Shown: positions 16,883 through 24,302 of the stretch, one piece after another
Layout: the number at the start of each line of letters is the position of its first letter
How positions within the stretch are numbered: position 1 is the stretch's first letter
Source: Burkholderiales bacterium
Lineage (GTDB): Bacteria > Pseudomonadota > Gammaproteobacteria > Burkholderiales > Burkholderiaceae_E
DNA length: 42,452 nucleotides
NCBI GenBank assembly: GCA_005798775.1
Contig: SYIM01000115.1
Location: 1-42,452, forward strand
Direction: 5' to 3'
The notes under the pieces: generated by a model
Database searches by the model: none
What the model was told of the DNA's origin: nothing
The model's input: the letters and a program-made list of their open reading frames with translations, nothing else
Translations under genes and position numbers: made by a program

Positions 16883-17128
16883 ATGCGGAGAGGTCGTGTC
16901 GGGTGGGTAGTGCTGTCTGGATTGATTGCAGCTTGACCGCTCGCCGCTCAGACGGAAGCTCCGGCCTTCCCGTCGAAACCGGTCCGGATGATCGTCCCGT
17001 CTACCGCCGGTGGTGGCACCGACATGGTTGCTCGGGGTCTTGCCCAGCATCTTTCCAAACATTGGGCACAGCTCGCGAGGGGTTCCGGTGCGCGAACCGA
17101 CTCGCGGCAAAGGCGGGCTCGCCCCTAG
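16883..17128 (+). pseudogene. decayed Bug receptor gene (N-terminal remnant)
   Basis: Reading from ATG 16883 gives a leader (MRRGRVGWVVLSGLIAA). It is interrupted by an in-frame TGA at 16934-16936, and continues with PLAAQTEAPAFPSKPVRMIV, then PSTAGGGTDMVARGLAQHL, which is the Bug N-terminus with its glycine loop. After HWAQ the homology shifts to another frame, where VPVREPTRGKGGLA resembles the expected VPVVVENRPGAGG segment. The remaining 250 or so residues are absent and the dgoK gene follows in opposite orientation. It is thus broken by a stop, a frameshift and a large deletion. It lies head to head with the intact Bug gene starting at 16663; the 219 bases between them hold no gene that I can see. 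Confidence 0.8.
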
Positions 17129-17138
17129 GTCCGCGTCG

Positions 17139-18155
17139 CTAGTGGCCAGGCTGCAGCAGCCCTGCCGCGTTCGCGATACGCCAGGCGCCGCGCGCCGCAA
17201 GTGCGCCGTCGAGGGTGACCGACCGCTGGCCGGCCAGGCCCAATACCGCAGCGTATCGCCCACAAAGCGCCGGCTCGCCCACCAGGTAAACACACGGCGA
17301 TATCTCAGCTGCCGTCACGCTTGCGCTCGAGTCATGGCGCTGATCGATCGGGGTTACGCGTTCCGGACCGCTTCGTTGCGCCGCGGCCACCTCAGCGCCG
17401 ATCAGGAGACCCGATAAATAGTCGGGCAAGGCATGGGGTTCAATACGGTTCATCAGGCCTGCGGTTCGTACGGAAAACAGAAGCGTGGTAAGCAACTCTG
17501 GCGCATGCAGGCCACGCGTTGCACCAAGCTCGAATGCATGCGCCGACCCCGCGCCGGAGGCCATCAATCTGCCCAGAATGCTGTGCTGCGAAAGCACAGC
17601 AAAGAGCTCCCCGGTCATCCAGGTTCGACAGCTCAGGATCGACCCAGACGGACCGCATCGAACCCATTTTGAATGGGTGCCGGGAAGTATGACGGTAGCG
17701 TTGTCAGGCAGATCAGCGCCCCACACCTGCGTTTCCTCGCCGCGCATGACGTCATCGACCGCCTCCGCATGAATCCCGTTGATGCATGCGATTCCGGGGA
17801 TCAGATGTAATTTGGCTCCGCGACTCAGTTGTACCCTGGTCAACGCTGCGGCTGCGGCGTCAGGCGTTGTGGGTGCCTGCAGGTAGGGGGCTTCGACCCA
17901 ACCCTGGCGGCTACCGATCATGCCACTCGCCATCACCACCACCGCCGGATCGCCCAACCAGTCAGCGCAGAGTGAACGGAGTGCGTCCTCGAACCGGCCT
18001 AGCTGAACGTTGAGAATCCCAGCCGGGGTGTGGCGCTCGGCAAGAGTCTCCCCCGCCTCGTCGAGCAGCAGTGCCCGCAAATTAGTGGTTCCCCAGTCAA
18101 GCGCGATCAGTCGCGCAGTGGAGGCCGATACGTCATTGGGTTGTTGCGGGGTCAT
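17139..18155 (-). CDS. dgoK: 2-dehydro-3-deoxygalactonokinase (DgoK)
   Basis: This sugar kinase of the galactonate pathway phosphorylates 2-dehydro-3-deoxy-D-galactonate with ATP in the cytoplasm. The 338-aa product matches the family, usually about 290-340 aa. The ATP-site motif is LIALDWGTTNLRALLLD near the N-terminus. GMIGSRQGWVEAPYLQAP, VILPGTHSKWV and WMTGELFAVLSQHSILG are family signatures. I prefer the ATG at 18155; in-frame ATG 18173 and GTG 18191 also exist, none with a strong ribosome site. The partner genes (dgoA aldolase, dgoD dehydratase, a galactonate transporter) are not in the window, so the kinase is isolated here. It follows the panC remnant on the same strand. Confidence 0.9.
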   Translation of the reverse strand: MTPQQPNDVSASTARLIALDWGTTNLRALLLDEAGETLAERHTPAGILNVQLGRFEDALRSLCADWLGDPAVVVMASGMIGSRQGWVEAPYLQAPTTPDAAAAALTRVQLSRGAKLHLIPGIACINGIHAEAVDDVMRGEETQVWGADLPDNATVILPGTHSKWVRCGPSGSILSCRTWMTGELFAVLSQHSILGRLMASGAGSAHAFELGATRGLHAPELLTTLLFSVRTAGLMNRIEPHALPDYLSGLLIGAEVAAAQRSGPERVTPIDQRHDSSASVTAAEISPCVYLVGEPALCGRYAAVLGLAGQRSVTLDGALAARGAWRIANAAGLLQPGH

Positions 18156-18202
18156 GGTGGGCTCATTGAACATCGCGGCGGGCAGGAGCACGGCAATGGC
18201 GG

Positions 18203-18700
18203 TCAGAACTCCAGATTGTCGCGGAGGCGCGTCAAGCCCAGCTGCGGCGCTTCTGCGCGATCAGGGGCGGACAGGTAAGTGTTTCGAGACGACAGTGCAA
18301 GCCCGTCGGGTGCACGAGTGGTTTCGACACCGGTGAAAAAACCTGGCCGGAAGGCGCCCTCGAGGATATCAGCGACCCCTGGCGACGGCGTCACATGAAA
18401 CCGTCGGGGCTCGGGGTAGAGCTCGTGCTCATCGGGCACAAACGCCAGATCGCACCCAGCTGCGGCGAGTGAAGCGACATCGTGTGCGAGCGTTCTGGGG
18501 TATCGGTCAAAGTCCTCATCGGGCGCGAACTGGAGCCGATTGACGAAGATGCTGGCGACCACCGTATCGGCGTGCGCTCGTGCGTTCGCCACCAGATCGA
18601 GATGGCCCTGATGGAGGTTACCCATGGTGGGCACAAGGAGCACACGGGTCCAGGTCGAAAGAGCCTGGCGAAGGTCGGCGACGGTGTGAAGGGTCTGCAT
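18203..18700 (-). pseudogene. panC: pantoate-beta-alanine ligase (panC) with two internal in-frame deletions
   Basis: This is an open 165-aa frame clearly derived from pantothenate synthetase, which is normally about 280 aa. It keeps the start ([14 protein letters not shown]), the nucleotide motif MGNLHQGH (26-33), FVNRLQF (52-58, where family members have FVNPLQF), [14 protein letters not shown] (120-125) and GLALSSRN (133-140). About 45 residues are missing after Val125, including the region with the catalytic Lys and Gln (GEKDxQQ in homologues). About 70 more are missing after APQL (151-154). The frame then ends with the normal family C-terminus (TRLRDNLEF). Both losses keep the frame, so a shortened protein could still be made, but pantothenate synthesis is not expected. 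It is divergent from the sulfatase gene. Confidence 0.8.
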
Positions 18701-18866
18701 GGTCAGGATTGGATACAGGACGCGGGTGCGGCCCCGGCCGCAAGCGAGCCAAGGCTCAAACCGCAGACTAACGCATCCGGATGAGCCATCGCCCCCAACT
18801 GGTGTATGTTCGGAGAGGGTAATTGGCGCGAGTTGGCGCTATTCACAGTCGCTTCCGGAGGCTCTG
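18701..18866. other. divergent intergenic region between panC remnant and sulfatase gene
   Basis: This 166-base gap contains a perfect 10-bp palindrome (CATCCGGATG, 18774-18783) and a small repeat GAGCCAAGGCTC (18746-18757). Either could bind a dimeric regulator. TATGTT at 18805-18810 is a weak -10 candidate for the sulfatase. No convincing -35 is seen. Confidence 0.35.
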
Positions 18867-20258
18867 GTGAAACGCAAGCAGCAACCGAATCTGTTGGTGA
18901 TCCTCATTGATGATCTGCGGTACGACGAATTTGGCGCAGGGGGGCACCCGTACATGAAGACGCCGCACATCGATCGGATTGCGCATGAGGGTGCCTTGTT
19001 TACGCGAGCCTTTCACACCACGCCAATCTGTTCGCCCAACCGCGCTTCGATTCTGAGCGGCCAGTACGCGAGCCGTCACGGAATCATCGATAACGTGGCG
19101 CGCGACGCCATGAGCCATCGACTTCCCAACTATCACCTGGCGCTACAGCGTCAGGGCTATGAAACAGCCCATATCGGCAAATGGCATATGGGTAACGATG
19201 GGCGCCCGCGCGCCGGCTACGACCGTTGGGTGAGCTATGACGGACACGGGCGGCTCACTGATCCGGTGCTTAATCATAACGGCCGATATCGTCGTCACCG
19301 CGGCTATATCACCGACATCATGAATGAGCTCGCACTCGATTTTGTTGATCGGCGCCATGACAAGCCGTTTTCGCTGTTCGTCGCGCACAAGGCGGTTCAC
19401 CCTGATGCCGAGCAGGCCGCCGACGGTACGCTGAAAATCTCCGCGCAAGGCGGCTATGTGGTGGCTGAGCGGCACCGTAACCTTTATGCTCGCGACGTTT
19501 TCCCCCCCACACCCAACATGCTCACGCCTGCCGAGGTCGTGAAGTCAAAGCCCGCCTGGGCTGAGTGTTTCGAACTGCGCGAGCAGAAGATCTCTAGGCA
19601 GATTCTCAAGGCCGTGCATTCTGGGACTCAGCGTGAGATCCGGCTACGCGCCCAGATGATGGCCGCAGTCGATGAAGGCGTTGGAGCCCTCCTCAATGCG
19701 CTTGAAGCACGAGGCGAACTCGACAATACCTGCATCGTGTTTCTGGGTGATAACGGTTATTTTTTTGGCGAGCATGGGCTAGGTCCGGAACGTCGTTTCG
19801 CCTACGAGGCGGGTATCCGTTCGCCGTTTGCGGTTCGCTATCCGCCTGCGATCCGGGCGGGGTCTCGCCGGGACGGTCTGGTGATCTGTCAGGACATTGC
19901 GCCCACGCTGATCGAACTGGCGGGTGGCAAGCCCGGGCCCCAGATTCAGGGTCGCTCGCTGCTTCCCATGTTCGCCTCGTCGCGGGTCCGGCTGCGCCGC
20001 TCGCTGCTGGTGGAGTACTGGGCCGAAAACGCAATGCCTTGGCTGGTGGGAATGAGCTACAAGGCAGTACGGACCGAGAGATACAAATACATTCACTGGG
20101 TCAATCGTGGTCAGGGCAGCGAACTCGACGAGCTCTACGACCTCGAGACCGATCCCTGGGAACTCGTGAATCTCAACCGGTCGCGGACGCACACCGCGAC
20201 CCGCGAACGACTGCGCCGTGATCTGGGTAAATTGGTCAGACAGTCGGTCGGACTCTGA
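18867..20258 (+). CDS. type I sulfatase family protein
   Basis: This 463-aa member of the alkaline-phosphatase-like sulfatase family hydrolyses sulfate (or phosphonate) esters. The formylglycine motif C-x-P-x-R is present as CSPNR (55-59). Metal-binding residues include Asp15-Asp16 in VILIDDLRYD, and Asp and Asn in FLGDNGYFFGEHG. ELYDLETDPWELVNL near the end is typical of the family. I chose the GTG at 18867 because GGAGG lies 6 bases upstream and the family homology starts there; the ATG at 18699 would add unrelated residues. There is no signal peptide with this start, so the enzyme appears cytoplasmic. Cys55 needs a separate formylglycine-generating enzyme, not seen here. The substrate is unknown. 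Confidence 0.9.
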   Translation: MKRKQQPNLLVILIDDLRYDEFGAGGHPYMKTPHIDRIAHEGALFTRAFHTTPICSPNRASILSGQYASRHGIIDNVARDAMSHRLPNYHLALQRQGYETAHIGKWHMGNDGRPRAGYDRWVSYDGHGRLTDPVLNHNGRYRRHRGYITDIMNELALDFVDRRHDKPFSLFVAHKAVHPDAEQAADGTLKISAQGGYVVAERHRNLYARDVFPPTPNMLTPAEVVKSKPAWAECFELREQKISRQILKAVHSGTQREIRLRAQMMAAVDEGVGALLNALEARGELDNTCIVFLGDNGYFFGEHGLGPERRFAYEAGIRSPFAVRYPPAIRAGSRRDGLVICQDIAPTLIELAGGKPGPQIQGRSLLPMFASSRVRLRRSLLVEYWAENAMPWLVGMSYKAVRTERYKYIHWVNRGQGSELDELYDLETDPWELVNLNRSRTHTATRERLRRDLGKLVRQSVGL

Positions 20259-20270
20259 ACCGCTCAGAGC

Positions 20271-20309
20271 GCCGACCGCTTAGGCCGACCGCTTAGGCCG
20301 ACCGCTCAA
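20271..20309. repeat. 13-bp tandem repeat, three copies
   Basis: The unit GCCGACCGCTTAG occurs at 20271-20283 and 20284-20296, with a third copy at 20297-20309 that changes the last bases to CAA. The array lies just after the sulfatase stop and before the end of the convergent Bug gene. CCGCTCAAGCGG at its right end can fold into a small hairpin that may aid termination. Copy number may vary between strains. Confidence 0.75.
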
Positions 20310-20354
20310 GCGGCCGGTCACGATACGTTCAGCAGCGTCGTGCCCTCAATAAGC

Positions 20355-21332
20355 TCAGTCAACCTTTGCGCCCGAAGCCCGGACCAGCGGCACCCACCTC
20401 GCGAGATCATCGCTTACGATTGTCGCGAACTGCGCTGGACTCATGGCGGGCGCGAGCTCGAAGCCTTGCTGAGCGAGCCTGCCACGAAGCGCGGGCTCAT
20501 CGAGCACCTTGCCGATTTCGCCGTGCAGGCGCTCTACGATATCGGTCGGTGTGCCGGCGCGTGACACAAACCCGAACCAGGTGTTGACTTCATAGCCTTT
20601 CACGCCCAATTCGTCGAGCGTGGGAACATCAGGAAGAAGCGGTGACCGATTGAGGCTGGTGACGGCCAATGGTTTGAGCTTGTTCTCGCGGATCTGGCTG
20701 ATGACCGTGGGCGTATTGAAGAAGCCCATGTTTACCTCTGCCGACATCACCGCCAGAATGCCTTGAGGCGCGCCCTTGTACGGCACGTGAATAAGCTCGG
20801 TTCCCGTCATGCGACCGAACAACACGCCAGACAGGTGATGGCTGGTGCCGCTTCCGCCAGAAGAAAAGGTGAGGGCGCCGGGCTTGGCTTTGGCCAGGGT
20901 GATGACATCGGCCGGGCGGGACGCTGTGGCTCCCGGCGGAACGATCATCACGTTGGAAACCCCGCCCACAAAGCGGATGGTTGCGAAGTCTTTGATGGAG
21001 TCATAGCCAGGCTTTTCATAAAGCGCCTGGTTGAAGACCAGCGTGCCTTGCGACGCAAAGCTGATGGTGTACCCATCAGGGGCTGATCGTGCAACCTCGG
21101 CCATGGCGATGGTGCCGCCGGCACCCGGTTTGTTCTCTACCACCACCGGTTGACTCAGGGTGCGGGACAGCTCGGTACCGACGGCCCGCGAAATGATGTC
21201 GGCGGTGCTTCCCGCAGCGAGCGGCACCAGCAACCGGATTGGGCGGCTGGGCCAGTTCTGCGCCATGGCTGAACCAGTGCACAAGGCTGCGAAAACGAAT
21301 GCAACCCGTGCACTCAGGCGAGCGGTGGTCAT
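20355..21332 (-). CDS. Bug family extracytoplasmic receptor (TctC-like)
   Basis: This is a periplasmic TctC-type receptor of 325 aa. It has a Sec signal (MTTARLSARVAFVFAALC, cleaved near AMAQ at about 25). Ligand loops are LVPLAAGSTADIISR and VVVENKPGAGGTIAMAE, and IHVPYKGAPQGILAVMSAE marks the middle domain. AGGAG precedes the ATG. It is the last gene of an operon that begins with a peptide-binding protein and continues with an M24 peptidase-like protein, 19 bases upstream. A Bug receptor inside a dpp-type operon is unusual and may mean that the same locus handles peptides and a released acid. Confidence 0.93.
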   Translation of the reverse strand: MTTARLSARVAFVFAALCTGSAMAQNWPSRPIRLLVPLAAGSTADIISRAVGTELSRTLSQPVVVENKPGAGGTIAMAEVARSAPDGYTISFASQGTLVFNQALYEKPGYDSIKDFATIRFVGGVSNVMIVPPGATASRPADVITLAKAKPGALTFSSGGSGTSHHLSGVLFGRMTGTELIHVPYKGAPQGILAVMSAEVNMGFFNTPTVISQIRENKLKPLAVTSLNRSPLLPDVPTLDELGVKGYEVNTWFGFVSRAGTPTDIVERLHGEIGKVLDEPALRGRLAQQGFELAPAMSPAQFATIVSDDLARWVPLVRASGAKVD

Positions 21333-21351
21333 GGACGAACTCCTGTCGGGG

Positions 21352-22659
21352 TTAGCGGGGTAATTCGCGCAGTTTGCGCGGCAGCGACCACGCGGGGGCT
21401 GGCCCCTGGTCGGTGATCAGAAACTGGTCCTCAATGATGAAACCCCCTTCGCCATCGGCGTAAAACGGGGTTTCGAAGGCGAGGACCATACCCGTCTCGA
21501 TGGGCAGATGAGCCTGCGCGGCAATAAAGGGCGGCACCTCGCAGAAAGTGTCGTGTCCGAGGCTGTGCCCCCAGTGGCCACGGCTGAAGGTGTTGAACCC
21601 TGCGCGTCGCATGGCCTGCGTTGCGGCTGCGTGCACATCGCTGAACAGCCGCCCCGGTCGCAACTGCTCGAGGCCCGCCTCAAAAGCATCACTGAGGGCG
21701 TCCATGATCTGTGCGGCGCGTGGTCGCGCCTGCCCCAGCGTGAACGTACGGCCGCTGTCGGAGCTGTAGCCATCCACGAGGCAGCCTACATCGAACTTGA
21801 GCACGTCGCCCGGGGTGATCTGCCCGCCTCCCTGCCATGGAAGGGGGCCGACCGTGATGTATTCCCACTGACCTGAGAGTTTCCAGCCTGTGCTGGCAGC
21901 ATGCTGGTGGACGCCCACCTGCCAGGCGGCGGCGATCTCGCTGCGGTGAACGCCTTGCATGACTGCGGCGAGCGCTTCATGCATGCCCGATTCGGCTAGC
22001 TGCGCGGCGCGTTGAAGACAATCAATTTCGCGGGCTGATTTAACCGCCTTGATCAACGCGATGGTTTCTCCGGCATCGGCCCAGCGCGGGCCTGGCAGTG
22101 AGTGCTGAAGCCAGGCGAAGTCGGCGGCGGGCCAGAAATCAAGGTCAAGTCCGATACGGGCGCGTTGCAAGCCTCGGGCGCTGAGAAGTCGCGCAAGCGC
22201 GGCGAAGGCAGCCGACGCGTCATACGCAGCAGGTCGGCTAAAGCCAGGCGCGCGGCCGGCAGCGCGGTGCGCGTGTGCGGTGACCTGTGCTGCACCGAGC
22301 GACACGTCATTCCAGGGGCGGAAGTCAGCGGTTTCAACCCAGTCGGGGTGAGTGAAGACGTTGCATTCACCCAAGGCAGCACGTGTTGCCGGGCCAAAAA
22401 GTTCGGTGCATACCGCCCCAACGGGTGCACCGGTATCTGCTGGAATCAGCGCGAGCGCTGCGCCAGCCCGCCGGAAAAATGCCGCCACCCCGGGGGGGGC
22501 GGCTGTCGCCCAACGAAATGACTCGGGTTTGGCTAGCAGCAGAGCATCGACTCCGCGCTCAGCCATCAGGCGTGAGGCACGGCTGCGGTCGATGTCGGCT
22601 GCCACAGGAGGTGATTCCAGCGGCCGAAGAGGCTCAGGGCTCGAGGTACAGGTCGGCAA
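21352..22659 (-). CDS. M24 family metallopeptidase (Xaa-Pro aminopeptidase/creatinase-like)
   Basis: This is a cytoplasmic pita-bread-fold enzyme of the Xaa-Pro peptidase/creatinase family. It has an N-terminal creatinase-like domain (about 20-190) and a catalytic domain (about 200-430). All five metal ligands are present, counted from the first codon: Asp290 (LKFDVG), Asp301 (SDSGRT), His369 (SLGHDTF), Glu396 (FETPFY) and Glu410 (IIEDQF). A true metallopeptidase is therefore likelier than a creatinase, which lacks metal. The start is uncertain: TTG at 22659 overlaps the upstream gene by 26 bases, and an in-frame GTG at 22605 is the alternative. Being between a peptide-binding protein and a Bug receptor, it probably trims imported proline-containing or other short peptides. 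Confidence 0.9.
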   Translation of the reverse strand: MPTCTSSPEPLRPLESPPVAADIDRSRASRLMAERGVDALLLAKPESFRWATAAPPGVAAFFRRAGAALALIPADTGAPVGAVCTELFGPATRAALGECNVFTHPDWVETADFRPWNDVSLGAAQVTAHAHRAAGRAPGFSRPAAYDASAAFAALARLLSARGLQRARIGLDLDFWPAADFAWLQHSLPGPRWADAGETIALIKAVKSAREIDCLQRAAQLAESGMHEALAAVMQGVHRSEIAAAWQVGVHQHAASTGWKLSGQWEYITVGPLPWQGGGQITPGDVLKFDVGCLVDGYSSDSGRTFTLGQARPRAAQIMDALSDAFEAGLEQLRPGRLFSDVHAAATQAMRRAGFNTFSRGHWGHSLGHDTFCEVPPFIAAQAHLPIETGMVLAFETPFYADGEGGFIIEDQFLITDQGPAPAWSLPRKLRELPR

Positions 22660-24217
22660 AGCTCCCCCGCGCGCCTTCAGCCGTGGTGGAGTAGTTCTTC
22701 ACCTTGCGGGCGGCAATCGTGATGTTGGGGTTGGCGCCGAATTCGATTGATGGAATATCTGCAGCCACGACACGCTGGAGGTTGACGAACAGGTCGCGCC
22801 TGCGCTTTTCATCGGTTTCAATCGCGGCAGCCTCAAGCAGACGGTCAGCTTCCGGGTTCTGATAGTGAGCCGCGTTCGAGAAGGGCAGGCCGATCTTGAA
22901 ATTCTTCGACCAGAATACCCGCTGCACACCCACTGTGGGATCGAACAGGTTCAGAAGGCTTTCAGCGGTCATATCGAAGGCGCGCTCGGTGTAGACCTTG
23001 CGCGTGTAGGTGGCGAAGTCATAGGCCTCGATCTCAGCATCAACGCCGACTCGGGCGAGCGACTGCCGGATAAAGTCGGCCGTACGACGCTCGAGAAACG
23101 GGTTGTACAGCAGACGAAGCTTGAAGCGGACGCCGTTTGCCCCACGCTTGAGTCCGGCTGCATCGAGCGCGGCTTCCGCCGCCTTGGGGTCGAAAGGCTG
23201 ATGACGGATCGACGAATCGTGGTAACGCGTCATGGCCTGCCCGATGATCGAGCCTGTCACCTTTCCGTAGCCAAACCACACCACGTTGTTGTATGCATTG
23301 ACGTCGATTGCCTGCGCGATGGCACGACGAACGTTGATGTCTTTAACAACTGGGCTGTCAAGGTTGAAATAAACCTGCTGATGGTTGCCCCAGTAGGGCC
23401 ATTGCGCGGAGTCGACCACCAGACGCGGCAACTTCCCAAAGCGAGCCACTTCAGAGAGCGGAATCACGGCGTTGCCCAGATCGACTTCGCCCGACTCGAG
23501 CGCGGCGGCTCGTGCCACCGGATCGGGAAGGAAGCGGACCACGATGCGGTCAAGGTAGGGCTTGGGTTTGTCCCAGTAGTCGGGGTTGCGTTCTAGCACT
23601 ACGTGGCTTCCCTGTACCCACTCCTTGAAACGGAACGGCCCCGTGCCCACCGGTTCGCGATTGTGCTTGTTGGTGGCGATGTCGGTGCCCTCGTACAAAT
23701 GGCGCGGCACGATCGGGGATTCTGCGGAGGCAAACGCGGTCAGCATGGCCGGCGCGGGCTTGTCGATTACGATGATCGCGGTATGCGGGTCGGGAGTACG
23801 AACTTCGGTAACGCTTGCAAAGGTGCCGCGCCCGCGCGGGTGAAACTGCTTCAGTGCATTAATGGAAAAGCTCACGTCGGCGGACGTGAAATCTTTGCCA
23901 TCGTGCCACTTGACGCCCCGACGTAGTTCGAATCGATACTGAAGGCCATCGGCACTCACGCTCCAGGCGGTGGCGAGCAACGGTTTTGGCCGAAGATCCA
24001 TGTCGTAGCTGAGCAGCCCCTCGACGACCTTCGGGCCAATGTCGGTGTTGCCGCCCGCTGACGTGTTGATGGGCACCAGCGAGGTGGGAATTGGATTGAC
24101 GATCCAGTTGAGCGTTCCTCCGTGACGAGGCTGCGCCGATGCCATGCCGAGGAAGCTGGCAGTGACTGCAACCAGTCCGGCTTGGCCGATGAGGCGGGTG
24201 AGCCGGGTAATGCGCAT
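22634..24217 (-). CDS. ABC transporter substrate-binding protein, peptide/nickel type (SBP_bac_5, DppA-like)
   Basis: This periplasmic family 5 binding protein feeds the dppBC-DF permease encoded divergently. It is 527 aa, normal for the family. A Sec signal ends near GMASAQ (about 29). It is followed by the typical GGTLNWIVNP, LATAWSVSADGLQYRFELRRGVKWHDGKDFT region (two overlapping signatures) and VGTGPFRFKEW. AGGGAGAA precedes the ATG at 24217. It shares an AT-rich divergent promoter region with dppB. It is probably co-transcribed with the M24 peptidase-like and Bug genes. Family members bind short peptides, but also nickel, glutathione or opines, so the ligand is open. Confidence 0.94.
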   Translation of the reverse strand: MRITRLTRLIGQAGLVAVTASFLGMASAQPRHGGTLNWIVNPIPTSLVPINTSAGGNTDIGPKVVEGLLSYDMDLRPKPLLATAWSVSADGLQYRFELRRGVKWHDGKDFTSADVSFSINALKQFHPRGRGTFASVTEVRTPDPHTAIIVIDKPAPAMLTAFASAESPIVPRHLYEGTDIATNKHNREPVGTGPFRFKEWVQGSHVVLERNPDYWDKPKPYLDRIVVRFLPDPVARAAALESGEVDLGNAVIPLSEVARFGKLPRLVVDSAQWPYWGNHQQVYFNLDSPVVKDINVRRAIAQAIDVNAYNNVVWFGYGKVTGSIIGQAMTRYHDSSIRHQPFDPKAAEAALDAAGLKRGANGVRFKLRLLYNPFLERRTADFIRQSLARVGVDAEIEAYDFATYTRKVYTERAFDMTAESLLNLFDPTVGVQRVFWSKNFKIGLPFSNAAHYQNPEADRLLEAAAIETDEKRRRDLFVNLQRVVAADIPSIEFGANPNITIAARKVKNYSTTAEGARGSFADLYLEP

Positions 24218-24243
24218 AGTGTTCTCCCTGTAATCCCAACCAG

Positions 24244-24249
24244 TATAAT
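24244..24249 (+). promoter_or_regulatory. -10-like box in the divergent dpp intergenic region
   Basis: A perfect TATAAT lies 53 bases before the ATG of dppB, within an AT-rich stretch that is rare in this GC-rich window. The reverse strand of nearly the same bases reads TATACT, 24 bases before the start codon of the binding-protein gene. The same spot could therefore serve both directions. No good -35 is found at 16-18 bases on either strand, so an activator may be required. Confidence 0.45.
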
Positions 24250-24302
24250 TTTTTCTCGGCAGCTACGCAGGATCGCGTTGCTTTCCGGTACTTCAGAGCG
24301 AC

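Noticed and set aside
16664-17293. Upstream in-frame extension of the Bug gene ending at 15659
   Set aside because: The extension is antisense to the Bug remnant and dgoK end. The proper signal peptide begins at 16663.
18699-18866. ATG start of the sulfatase at 18699
   Set aside because: The extra 56 residues are basic and unrelated to sulfatases; GTG 18867 has GGAGG and starts just before the homology.
22865-23596. Plus-strand open frame of 243 codons opposite the peptide-binding protein gene
   Set aside because: It is fully antisense to a clear SBP_bac_5 gene and has no recognisable motif or ribosome site.
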